DNA of 7,732 bases, from contig SBBV01000061.1 of NCBI GenBank assembly GCA_005240015.1, positions 1 through 7,732 on the forward strand, given 5' to 3'. The notes beneath the pieces were generated by a model. The model did not search any database, was not told the origin of the DNA, and worked only from the letters and a program-made list of their open reading frames with translations. This DNA comes from Candidatus Odyssella thessalonicensis (GTDB lineage Bacteria; Pseudomonadota; Alphaproteobacteria; Bin65). The position numbers were made by a program, and so were the translations under genes. Of the stretch, positions 1-5,989 are shown one piece after another; the first letter of the stretch is position 1, and every line of letters begins with the position of its first letter.

Positions 1-55
1 CGCCGGTGGCGGTGGCGGCTTCGGTCTCGGTCCAGAGCACGGCGCGCTCGCTCAT
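1..55 (-). CDS. murF: UDP-N-acetylmuramoyl-tripeptide:D-alanyl-D-alanine ligase, MurF (N-terminal fragment)
   Basis: Only the first 18 codons are in the window, reading MSERAVLWTETEAATATG; the rest lies beyond the left edge. The pattern of a tryptophan followed by an acidic or Ala-rich stretch ending in ATG is typical of MurF N-termini in alphaproteobacteria, and murF is the expected gene after murE in the dcw cluster. MurF is the cytoplasmic ATP-dependent ligase that adds D-Ala-D-Ala to the UDP-MurNAc-tripeptide made by MurE. The ATG overlaps the murE TGA by four bases (ATGA), which implies translational coupling. The identification rests on the short N-terminus and on gene order. Confidence 0.8.
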   Translation of the reverse strand, partial: MSERAVLWTETEAATATG

Positions 56-1506
56 GCACGCACCGTCGCGGCCGCCTTGCGCGCGACCTCGATGTCGTCG
101 AACGGGAGCACCTTGTCACCCACGATCTGGCCCTGCTCGTGGCCCTTGCCGGCGATCACGAGCGCGTCGCCCGGCCCCAGCGCGGCAATGGCGGCGGCGA
201 TCGCTTCGGCGCGGTCGCCGATCTCGATGGCACCGCGCGCCGCGGCCATGATCTCCCTGCGGATCGCGGCCGGCGGTTCGGAGCGCGGATTGTCGTCGGT
301 GACGTAGACGCGGTCGGCGAAGCGCACCGCGATCTCGCCCATGATCGGGCGCTTGCCGCGGTCGCGGTCGCCGCCGCAGCCGAACACCACCGCGAGTTTT
401 CCTTGCACCTGCGGGCGCACTTCCCTCAACACCGCCTCGAGCGCGTCGGGCTTATGCGCGTAGTCGACATAAATCGGCGCGCCATTGGGGTGGCGCGCCG
501 CGAGCTCCATTCGGCCCGGCGCGCCCTCGAGGGCGCCGAGCGCCGCAGCGGCTTCGCCGGGCGGCGCGCCGGTCGCGAGCACGAGGCCGAGTGCGCACAG
601 CACGTTCCAGGCCTGGAACGTGCCGGCGAGCGCCACCGTGGCGCGATAGGCGTGCTCCCGGTAGCGGAAAGACAACAAAAGACGGCCGGGCTGCGGCTCC
701 ACCTCTTGGAGCTGCAGTCCGGCCGCCGGAGTTGCGCGGCCATAGGGGAGGAGGACCTGGCCGCGCTGGGCACACTGTTCCCGGAGCGCCGGGAATTCGG
801 GCGAATCGGCGTTGAGCACCGCGCCGGCGCCCCTCGGCAGCAACTCGCCGAAGAGCCGCCACTTGGCGGCGCGGTAGCTTTCGATTGTCGCGTGATAGTC
901 GAGGTGATCGCGCGCGAGATTGGTGAAGCCGCCGGCGGAAAGGCGTACGCCGTCGAGGCGGTATTGGTCGAGGCCGTGGCTCGAGGCCTCCATCGCGAGA
1001 TGCGTCACGCCCGCGTTGGCGAGCGAGGCGAGATCGGCGTGGAGCGCCACCGGGTCGGGCGTGGTGAGCGCGCCGTAACGGTCGACGCCGGGGCCGCGGA
1101 TGCCGAGCGTGCCGACGCTCGCCGACTTCAAGCCGAGCCGGCCCCAGATCTGCTGGCAATAGGACGCGGTCGAGGTCTTGCCGCTGGTGCCGGTGACGGC
1201 GACGACGGTCGCGGGCTGGCTTTGATAGAAGCGCGCGGCCATGAGGGCCAGGCGCCGGCGCGGGTTGCGGTCGCGCACGAACGGGCCCGGGCCGGGCGTG
1301 TCGGCGTCGGCGAGCACGGCGACGGCGCCGCGCGCGAGCGCGTCGGCGATGAAGTGGCGGCCGTCCGCTTTGCTTCCGGGCAGCGCCGCGAAGAGATAGC
1401 CGGGCGCCACTTTGCGCGAATCCGAGGTGATGCCGGCGATCTCGCGCTCGAGCAGCGCCGGTTCGGCGGCAAGCCTCGGATCGTCGATGAGGGCCGCCAG
1501 CTTCAT
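52..1506 (-). CDS. murE: UDP-N-acetylmuramoyl-L-alanyl-D-glutamate:2,6-diaminopimelate ligase (MurE)
   Basis: This is a cytoplasmic Mur ligase of 484 residues, the usual family length, that adds the third amino acid to the peptidoglycan precursor using ATP. Domain 1 carries TSDSR (27-31), which binds the uridine nucleotide. The ATP-binding middle domain has the P-loop GTSGKT (106-111), LTTPDP (147-152) and a lysine in YRAAKWRLF (K215) that aligns with the carbamylated lysine of the family. The C-terminal domain has CGGDRDRGKRP (377-387), DNPR (405-408) and GKGHE (453-457). DNPR is the known signature for meso-diaminopimelate rather than lysine, which fits a Gram-negative wall. I chose ATG at 1506 over GTG at 1509 because GGAG lies 7 bases before the ATG but only 4 before the GTG. 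The start is four bases past the ftsI stop, and the stop overlaps the murF start. Confidence 0.97.
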   Translation of the reverse strand: MKLAALIDDPRLAAEPALLEREIAGITSDSRKVAPGYLFAALPGSKADGRHFIADALARGAVAVLADADTPGPGPFVRDRNPRRRLALMAARFYQSQPATVVAVTGTSGKTSTASYCQQIWGRLGLKSASVGTLGIRGPGVDRYGALTTPDPVALHADLASLANAGVTHLAMEASSHGLDQYRLDGVRLSAGGFTNLARDHLDYHATIESYRAAKWRLFGELLPRGAGAVLNADSPEFPALREQCAQRGQVLLPYGRATPAAGLQLQEVEPQPGRLLLSFRYREHAYRATVALAGTFQAWNVLCALGLVLATGAPPGEAAAALGALEGAPGRMELAARHPNGAPIYVDYAHKPDALEAVLREVRPQVQGKLAVVFGCGGDRDRGKRPIMGEIAVRFADRVYVTDDNPRSEPPAAIRREIMAAARGAIEIGDRAEAIAAAIAALGPGDALVIAGKGHEQGQIVGDKVLPFDDIEVARKAAATVRA

Positions 1507-1510
1507 CACC

Positions 1511-3295
1511 TCACTCCGTTGCCGCGCGCTCGGTGCGGCCGCTCGGCCTCGCCGCGGGCTTCGCCGCAGGCTTGGCGGGCTTGGCCTTCTTGTCGTCCGG
1601 CGCTTCCGAGGTGTTTTCGGCCGGCAGCACGCCCAGGAGCGGCGCTGCCTTCAAAACGACTTCGCGCACGACCGGTGCCGCCACGACGCCGCCGGTCGCC
1701 TCGGGCGTCTCCGCGCTGGCCTTGGGCTCGTCGACCATGACGAGCACCACGTAGCGCGGGGCATTCATCGGGAAGGCCCCGACGAAGGAGGAGATGCGCG
1801 TGTTGCGGCGATAGCCTTTCTTGCCCGCCGACTTGTCGGCGGTGCCGGTCTTGCCGCCGACGAAATAGCCCGGCGCCTCGGCGCGGCGGCCCGTGCCCTT
1901 CTCGACGACGAGGCGCATCAGCGCACGCATCTCGGCCGAGGTCTTCGCGCTCACCACGGGCACGTAGGCGATCGGCTCCTTGGGATCGCGCTTGATGAGC
2001 GTCACCGGCGCGCGTTTTCCGTCATTGATGATGCCGGCGACGGCGCTGGCGAGGTGCAGCGGCGTCACCGAAAGGCCGTGGCCGAACGCGATGGTGATCG
2101 TGTTGAGCGGCTTCCAGTCGCGCGGGTAGAGCGGGGCACCGACCTCGGGCAGCTCGATGCCAACCGGCTTCAGCATGCCGGCGCGGCCCATGAATGCGCG
2201 CTGGCGCGGCGTGCCGGCCTCGAGCGCCATCTTGGCCGAGGCGATGTTCGAGGAATACTGGAAGGTCTCGGCGACGGTGAGCCAGCGGCCTTTGCCGTGA
2301 TAGTCCTTGATCGCGAATTTGCCGTGCTTAAGCGGAAAGCGCGCGTCGTAGCGCTTTTCGAGCGTCGCGATGCCGGAATCGAGCGCCATCGCCGTGTTCA
2401 GGATTTTGAACGTCGAGCCCATCTCGTAGGTGCCGAGCGTCACCCGGTTGAAGCGGCCGTCCTCGCTGGCGCGGCCCGGGTCGTGCGGATCGAACTCGGG
2501 CAGCGAGACCAGCGCCACCACTTCGCCCGTGCGCACGTCGAGGATCGTGCCCATCGCGCCGATCGCGCCGTGCCGCTTCATCGCCGCCGCCAGCTCCTCG
2601 CGCAGCACGTGCTGGACGCGAAGATCGAGCGAGAGCGTGATGCGGTCGCCGCGCTTCAAGCGGCCGTCGAACTGCCGCTCGATTCCGGCGATTCCGTGGT
2701 TGTCGACATCGGCGTAGCCGACGATGTGGGCGCCGAGGGGGCCATGCGGATAGACGCGGCGGCGGTCCTTGCGCGCGCCGATGCCGGGCAGCCCCTGCGC
2801 GATCACCTCCTGATACTCCTTGGGCGTCAAATGCCGGCGCAGCCAGACGAAGCGCTTCTCGGAGACCTTCAGCTTCTCGGCGAGATCGCCGGGGTCGAGC
2901 TCGGGAAAAAGGCGAACGAGGCGCACCGCCGTTTTCTCGGGATCGATCACCATCTTGGGGTCGGCGTAGAGCGACCAGGTGACGATGTTGGTGGCGAGCA
3001 GCTCGCCGTTGGCGTCGGCGACCTCGCCGCGCGAGCGCTCGCGGCCGCCCTCGCTGTCGCCGGCGGCCTTGGCGGCCATGCGCTTCGGATCGGCGCTGGA
3101 TTTCAGCAGCGTCACGTCGATGAGCCGCCCGCCCACCAGCGCGAAGGCGAGGAAGAACAGCCCGCCGAGCACGAGCAGGCGCGTGCGCCCGGTCTCGATG
3201 GCGGCGCCGAGCGGCCCCTCGAAACGCGGCTGCCCGGGGCGGCATTGCGCCCCGGGCGAAAGCGGACGGCACAGCTCGCGGATGCGGAGCATCAT
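1511..3295 (-). CDS. ftsI: Septal peptidoglycan transpeptidase FtsI (PBP3, class B penicillin-binding protein)
   Basis: This class B penicillin-binding protein of 594 residues crosslinks peptidoglycan at the division septum, normally in a complex with FtsW and FtsQLB. A cytoplasmic N-terminus of about 38 residues precedes a single membrane helix (about 39-63). The PBP dimerisation domain begins near RGEVADANGELLAT (89-102). The transpeptidase domain has all three catalytic motifs: STFK (294-297, acylated serine 294), SSN (348-350) and KTG (482-484). The preceding YEMG matches the alphaproteobacterial form. The C-terminus ends in a Lys/Ala/Pro-rich tail (about 565-594) that looks disordered. 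The ATG at 3295 overlaps the ftsL TGA in an ATGA, so I prefer it to an in-frame GTG four codons upstream; a second ATG follows at once. The gene appears intact. Confidence 0.97.
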   Translation of the reverse strand: MMLRIRELCRPLSPGAQCRPGQPRFEGPLGAAIETGRTRLLVLGGLFFLAFALVGGRLIDVTLLKSSADPKRMAAKAAGDSEGGRERSRGEVADANGELLATNIVTWSLYADPKMVIDPEKTAVRLVRLFPELDPGDLAEKLKVSEKRFVWLRRHLTPKEYQEVIAQGLPGIGARKDRRRVYPHGPLGAHIVGYADVDNHGIAGIERQFDGRLKRGDRITLSLDLRVQHVLREELAAAMKRHGAIGAMGTILDVRTGEVVALVSLPEFDPHDPGRASEDGRFNRVTLGTYEMGSTFKILNTAMALDSGIATLEKRYDARFPLKHGKFAIKDYHGKGRWLTVAETFQYSSNIASAKMALEAGTPRQRAFMGRAGMLKPVGIELPEVGAPLYPRDWKPLNTITIAFGHGLSVTPLHLASAVAGIINDGKRAPVTLIKRDPKEPIAYVPVVSAKTSAEMRALMRLVVEKGTGRRAEAPGYFVGGKTGTADKSAGKKGYRRNTRISSFVGAFPMNAPRYVVLVMVDEPKASAETPEATGGVVAAPVVREVVLKAAPLLGVLPAENTSEAPDDKKAKPAKPAAKPAARPSGRTERAATE

Positions 3296-3672
3296 CTCGG
3301 GCGCCACGCCTGCTGGGTGAGCGCGCGCGCCTCGCGCATGATGCCGTCATGCGCGATGGCTTCGCGCGACGCCGTTTCGATGGGTGCGGCCTCGGCGAGG
3401 CGCTGCGCGAGGCGGTCGAGCGAGGCTAGCTGGCGTGCCGCCACCGGCTGCAGGTCGAGCTTCTGGGTGGCGAGGCGGCGCAGGCGCTCGGGCTGATTGA
3501 GATAGCTCCACTCGGCGCGCAGCACCTGGATCGCCTCGCGCTCGTCGTCGATCGCGCGCTGGATGCGGGCGAGCTCTTTCTCCTGCTCCTCGACCTGGGC
3601 CTTCAAATTGTAGAGGCCGAAGACAAGGCCGGCGAACAAGAGCGGCCAGAGCAGACGGGTGATGCGCCTCAT
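3292..3672 (-). CDS. ftsL: Cell division protein FtsL
   Basis: FtsL is a small bitopic divisome protein, here 126 residues. It forms a coiled-coil complex with FtsB and FtsQ and activates FtsW/FtsI. The sequence shows a short basic cytoplasmic N-terminus (MRRITR), one membrane helix (about 6-22, LLWPLLFAGLVFGLYNL) and a charged heptad-like helix (about 24-56). The periplasmic segment LRAEWSYLNQPERLRRLA (51-68) is the most conserved stretch of the family, and a variable Ala/Glu-rich tail follows. Position between rsmH and ftsI supports the call because primary sequence conservation of FtsL is low. The ATG at 3672 overlaps the rsmH stop by four bases, so I prefer it to a start ten codons further upstream. 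The stop overlaps the ftsI start in the same way. Confidence 0.93.
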   Translation of the reverse strand: MRRITRLLWPLLFAGLVFGLYNLKAQVEEQEKELARIQRAIDDEREAIQVLRAEWSYLNQPERLRRLATQKLDLQPVAARQLASLDRLAQRLAEAAPIETASREAIAHDGIMREARALTQQAWRPR

Positions 3673-4631
3673 GGCGAAAGCCTCCTCTCCTCGCGCGGCC
3701 ATGCCGGGGCCGCGGTGCGAATGGCGGTCCTAAGACGCGCCGAGCGGGCCCGGGGATTGGCCGCGATTTCGGCCGGCCCCGGACCCACCGGGCGGCGCTG
3801 CGGAACGTCGAAGGTGGGTGCGCGCCCGCGTCCGGTTTCGGGCGCATGGCGCGAGCCTCTGGGCGCCTGGCCGCTGCGCGCGCGCAGGAACGATTTGACG
3901 CGGCGATCCTCGAGCGAATGGAACGCGACGACGGCGAGCCGGCCGCCCGACGCCAGCACCGTTTCGGCCGCCGCGAGGCCGCGGTCGATCTCGGCGAGCT
4001 CGTCGTTCACGGCGATGCGCAGCGCTTGGAAGGTGCGCGTGGCGGGATCGATCGCGTCGCGCGCGGCAGGCACCGCGCCGCGAACGATCTCCGCCAGCGC
4101 CCCCGTGGTGGCGATCGGGCCCCCCGTGCGAGCTTTCACGATCGCCTTGGCAACGCGTCTGGCATGGCGTTCTTCGCCGTAGACCGAGATGATTTCCGCG
4201 AGCTCGGCCTCGCTCGCACGATTGACGAGATCGGCGGCGCTCCGGCCGGATTTCTCCATGCGCATGTCGAGCGGGCCGTCGGCGCGGAACGAGAAGCCGC
4301 GCTCGGCGCGGTCGAGCTGCATCGAGGAGACGCCGAGATCGAGCGCCACGCCGTCGACGAGCTTGACGCCGCGCGCGGCCAGCAGTTCGGCCATGTCGCC
4401 GAAGCGGCCCGCGATGAGATCGAGGCGGCCGTCGTAGCGATGCTTCATCGCCTGGCCGCTCGCGATGGCGTCGGGATCGCGGTCGATGCCGTAGACCTTG
4501 CAGGGCGCCGCATCGAGGATCGCCGCCGAATAACCGCCGGCGCCGAACGTGCCGTCGACATAGATGCCGCCGGCGCGCGGCGCGATCGCGGCGAGCACTT
4601 CGTTGACCAGGACGGGGACATGGCCGCTCAT
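3669..4631 (-). CDS. rsmH: 16S rRNA (cytosine(1402)-N(4))-methyltransferase RsmH (MraW)
   Basis: RsmH uses S-adenosylmethionine to N4-methylate C1402 of 16S rRNA in the ribosomal P site. The protein is 320 residues, close to the usual length. It opens with SGHVPVLVNEVL (2-13) and has the SAM-binding loop VDGTFGAGGYS (25-35), the acidic ribose-binding strand GIDRDP (48-53), ALDLGVSSMQLD (96-107), RGFSFRADGPLDMRM (111-125), the helical insertion typical of the family, FHSLEDRRVK (237-246) and the C-terminal NPRARSARLR (292-301). The same frame stays open upstream to 5237 with GC-rich non-conserved sequence, but homology begins at the ATG at 4631, which forms an ATGA overlap with the mraZ stop. 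The stop overlaps the ftsL start by four bases. Confidence 0.97.
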   Translation of the reverse strand: MSGHVPVLVNEVLAAIAPRAGGIYVDGTFGAGGYSAAILDAAPCKVYGIDRDPDAIASGQAMKHRYDGRLDLIAGRFGDMAELLAARGVKLVDGVALDLGVSSMQLDRAERGFSFRADGPLDMRMEKSGRSAADLVNRASEAELAEIISVYGEERHARRVAKAIVKARTGGPIATTGALAEIVRGAVPAARDAIDPATRTFQALRIAVNDELAEIDRGLAAAETVLASGGRLAVVAFHSLEDRRVKSFLRARSGQAPRGSRHAPETGRGRAPTFDVPQRRPVGPGPAEIAANPRARSARLRTAIRTAAPAWPREERRLSP

Positions 4632-5098
4632 GGCTTGTCCTCGCCCACGGTGAAGAGGCGCGCCAGCGAGAGGCGCTCGCCGCCGAGCTTGGATTTCGTC
4701 TCGGTGCGCGCGGCCTCGTGCTTGGCCGGATGCCAGATCTCGAAAATGCGGCCGCGGCCCACGAACACCGCGGTGTCTTCGACCCCGGCGTGGCCGCGCA
4801 GCGCGCTCGGAAAGACGAAGCGTCCTTCGGGATCGAGCGAAAGCTTCACCATCTCGCCGAGCACGAGTAGCACCTGCTCGCGCCTGGCCTCGCTCATCGC
4901 GCCCGGCGTGTAGGCGCGCTTGACGAGATCCTCGACGAAAGCGTGGTCGCAACCTTCGATGACGGGCGCGCCGTCGGCGGGCATCAGCACGGCGCTGGGA
5001 TCGCCGGACGCATGCAGCGCGTCGCGGAAGGCGGCGGGCATCGAGACCCGGCCCTTGCCGTCGACCTTCATCGCATGGGTGCCGAAGAAAACGGCCAT
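4628..5098 (-). CDS. mraZ: Transcriptional regulator MraZ, first gene of the dcw cluster
   Basis: MraZ is a nucleoid-associated transcription factor of the AbrB/SpoVT-like fold that assembles into rings; in E. coli it represses its own dcw promoter. The protein is 156 residues and has the two expected half-repeats: VDGKGRVSMPAAFR (12-25) with the DxKGR signature, and LDPEGRFVFPSALR (88-101). The family start MAVFF sits at the ATG at 5098. An in-frame GTG at 5125 would add nine residues (MRRPGVTGR) with no homology and no ribosome binding site, so I reject it. AGGGG lies 11 bases before the ATG, rather far, and within the loop of a GC hairpin. The stop overlaps rsmH in an ATGA. TGGG-type operator boxes lie about 145 bp upstream, inside the likely promoter. 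Confidence 0.95.
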   Translation of the reverse strand: MAVFFGTHAMKVDGKGRVSMPAAFRDALHASGDPSAVLMPADGAPVIEGCDHAFVEDLVKRAYTPGAMSEARREQVLLVLGEMVKLSLDPEGRFVFPSALRGHAGVEDTAVFVGRGRIFEIWHPAKHEAARTETKSKLGGERLSLARLFTVGEDKP

Positions 5099-5120
5099 CC
5101 GCCCGGTTACCCCTGGGCGG
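5099..5120 (-). promoter_or_regulatory. GC hairpin abutting the mraZ start codon
   Basis: On the transcribed strand a perfect six-base inverted repeat, CCGCCC and GGGCGG, encloses the 10-base loop AGGGGTAACC, and the second arm ends at the base before the mraZ ATG. The loop carries the only reasonable Shine-Dalgarno match for mraZ. If it forms in the mRNA, it would place the ribosome binding site in a loop and a stable stem against the start codon, which could limit MraZ synthesis. The repeat is seen directly; its function is inferred. Confidence 0.4.
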
Positions 5121-5242
5121 CGCACTCAGGTTCGGCTCGCACCGTGCGCTTGCGGCCTCAGAACCCCCAGTACGCCGCGCGTCCCCACCCGGGCGAAGCG
5201 GCATTCGTTGCGCAGGCGGAGCCGCCACCCAGATCAAGGGGA

Positions 5243-5272
5243 TGGGATATCATGGGAATTCATGGGCGTCAA
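5243..5272 (+). promoter_or_regulatory. Putative MraZ operator: three TGGG boxes at 10-bp spacing
   Basis: Three consecutive 10-bp units begin with TGGG at 5243, 5253 and 5263: TGGGATATCA, TGGGAATTCA and TGGGCGTCAA. This matches the published E. coli MraZ site, three TGGGN repeats separated by 5 bases. The boxes lie on the plus strand, opposite to mraZ transcription, and cover the spacer between the proposed -35 and -10 elements, so bound MraZ should block RNA polymerase. The repeat geometry is plain in the sequence; use as the MraZ autoregulatory site follows from family knowledge. Confidence 0.75.
5244..5272 (-). promoter_or_regulatory. Probable sigma-70 promoter of mraZ and the dcw cluster
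   Basis: On the minus strand TTGACG (5272-5267) is followed, after exactly 17 bases, by TATCCC (5249-5244). The -35 is close to consensus; the -10 is weaker, as is common in alphaproteobacteria. Transcription would start near 5237, giving a GC-rich leader of about 139 bases before the mraZ ATG at 5098. The MraZ-type boxes fall inside this promoter. No better promoter is visible between rnpB and mraZ. Confidence 0.55.
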
Positions 5273-5396
5273 CAAAATCCCAGTAAAAATCCTCGGCTTT
5301 TCTTGGACTTGGTAATACTCTGTTCAACTCTTCTAGATGTCGCAGGGGTCTTTCTTTGTTCACGCAAAGAATAGCGCGAGAACTATTTGAGAACAT
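5250..5396 (-). CDS. Doubtful small ORF, 48 codons, between rnpB and mraZ
   Basis: An open frame runs from ATG at 5396 to TGA at 5252-5250, giving 48 residues. An internal GTG at 5363 would give 37 residues starting MNKERPLRHLEEL. The downstream part looks protein-like, with a charged amphipathic stretch (about 13-34) and an aromatic acidic end containing FYWDFVD. Against it: there is no Shine-Dalgarno before either start, third positions are not G/C-rich as in every neighbouring gene, and the 3' end runs into the mraZ promoter and MraZ boxes. I do not recognise the product. It could be a chance ORF in AT-rich intergenic DNA, or a small foreign or SOS-linked peptide, given the LexA-like box over its 5' end. 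Confidence 0.15.
   Translation of the reverse strand: MFSNSSRAILCVNKERPLRHLEELNRVLPSPRKAEDFYWDFVDAHEFP
5378..5394. promoter_or_regulatory. LexA-type SOS box candidate, GAAC-N7-GAAC
   Basis: The hexamer GAGAAC occurs at 5378-5383 and again at 5389-5394, giving GAAC-N7-GAAC, or GTTC-N7-GTTC on the minus strand. That is the direct-repeat operator known for alphaproteobacterial LexA. Two further half-sites in the opposite sense, GTTCT at 5405-5409 and 5413-5417, follow closely. No recognised gene starts next to it: rnpB ends about 100 bp to the right, and the mraZ -35 lies about 106 bp to the left. The match is exact for the core bases, but such short motifs occur by chance. Confidence 0.35.
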
Positions 5397-5456
5397 CTCG
5401 GCGAGTTCTGATGTTCTACTTTCGTACTCGAACGGCTAGAGATTCTACCACGAAAC

Positions 5457-5470
5457 GCGCGCGAGCGCGC
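5457..5470 (-). terminator. Possible rnpB terminator hairpin
   Basis: About 27 bases beyond the end of rnpB, the minus strand has GCGCG, a CTCG loop and CGCGC, followed by GTTTCGT. The five-pair GC stem fits an intrinsic terminator in position, but the T tract is short and interrupted. A pyrimidine-rich stretch (TCTTCTTTTCTTCTT) lies between the mature RNA end and the hairpin. Confidence 0.4.
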
Positions 5471-5496
5471 AGGTATGAGCAAGAAGAAAAGAAGAT

Positions 5497-5904
5497 GCCA
5501 GACGGTCTATAAGCCGGGTTCTGTGCCGCGGTTGCCCGCGGCGATGGCCATTCCTCTAGGGCGCGCCTTGCGGAGCGCCTCGTGCAACCAACCCGGACGG
5601 CAGCGCGGAAAACGCCTTCAGCTGCCGCGAGGCAGCGTCGCCGTCCCTATTCGGTCTTGCTCCCGGTGAGGTTTTCCGTGCCGCGTCCATTGCTGTCCGC
5701 GCGGTGCGCTCTTACCGCACCTTTTCACCCTTGCCGACGAGCCCGAAGGCGCGCCGGCGGTCTACTTCTCTGTGGCACTGTCTCGGGGGTCACCCCCGCC
5801 GGGAATTACCCGGCACCGTCTTTCCGTGGAGCCCGGACTTTCCTCGTCCGATCTGCGGACGCGCGAGCGCCTGCAGATCGTCCGCGGCCATCCGACCGTC
5901 TGGC
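5497..5904 (-). ncRNA. rnpB: RNase P RNA, bacterial class A
   Basis: This is the catalytic RNA of RNase P, about 408 bases, which removes the 5' leader of pre-tRNAs together with the RnpA protein. The ends form a perfect 11-base helix P1: GCCAGACGGTC at 5904-5894 pairs with GACCGTCTGGC at 5507-5497. Near the 5' end is the universal P4-forming element GAGGAAAGTCCGGGCTCC (5845-5828), and near the 3' end its partner ACAGAACCCGGCTTAT (5524-5509). A long P3 stem is closed by GATCTGC and GCAGATC. In between, GGTGAAAAGGTGCGGTAAG, GCGCACCGCGCG and GGGAGCAAGACCGAATAGGG match conserved core blocks of E. coli RNase P RNA. The exact ends are inferred from P1 and may differ by a few bases. A promoter lies just upstream, so the gene is probably transcribed on its own. 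Confidence 0.97.
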
Positions 5905-5913
5905 ACCAGAGGT

Positions 5914-5943
5914 AAACTAGGGGGCGGGAGGGCCTGGCTTCAA
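5914..5943 (-). promoter_or_regulatory. Probable rnpB promoter
   Basis: On the minus strand TTGAAG (5943-5938, preceded by C as in the alphaproteobacterial CTTGAC) and TAGTTT (5919-5914) are separated by 18 bases. The -10 ends 9 bases before the P1-defined 5' end of rnpB at 5904, consistent with a start there or one or two bases earlier. A bulged GC-rich inverted repeat (about 5932-5951) overlaps the -35. It may instead be the 3' hairpin of the upstream gene that ends at 5990, though no T tract follows it. The rest of this 85-base gap shows nothing more. Confidence 0.55.
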
Positions 5944-5989
5944 GCCGGCCAAGACGGTCTTCGGACGCGCGTCAGGCGGCCGCTCGAGC

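Noticed and set aside
1..25. GGTGGC-type tandem repeat at the left edge
   Set aside because: It is the Ala/Thr codon run of the murF N-terminus, too short to count as a repeat element.
139..1740. Long plus-strand open frame (533 codons) opposite murE
   Set aside because: It mirrors the murE coding frame in GC-rich DNA, has a low-complexity Arg/Ala/Gly product and shows no recognisable domain. murE has all its catalytic motifs.
1412..3496. Long plus-strand open frame (694 codons) opposite ftsI and ftsL
   Set aside because: It is an antisense shadow created by G/C-biased third positions. The product is rich in R, A, G and H with no domain, and the minus-strand genes are unambiguous.
3846..4913. 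Plus-strand open frame (355 codons) opposite rsmH and mraZ
   Set aside because: Same antisense artefact; both minus-strand genes have full family motifs across this span.
5099..5125. GTG at 5125 as the mraZ start
   Set aside because: It adds nine non-conserved residues, has no ribosome binding site and would place coding sequence over the hairpin. MAVFF at 5098 fits the family.
4632..5237. N-terminal extension of the rsmH frame up to 5237
   Set aside because: The extension is Arg/Ala-rich, overlaps all of mraZ in another frame and has no RsmH homology. The family N-terminus begins at 4631 with an ATGA overlap.
5391..5416. GAACATC and GATGTTC inverted repeat with a 12-base spacer as a terminator
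   Set aside because: The stem is weak and AT-containing, and no T tract follows on either strand. It is better read as part of the GAAC/GTTC half-site cluster.
5475..5669. Plus-strand 64-codon frame (MSKKKRRCQTVYKPGSVP...)
   Set aside because: It is antisense to rnpB. Peptides of this kind are a common spurious annotation across RNase P RNA genes.
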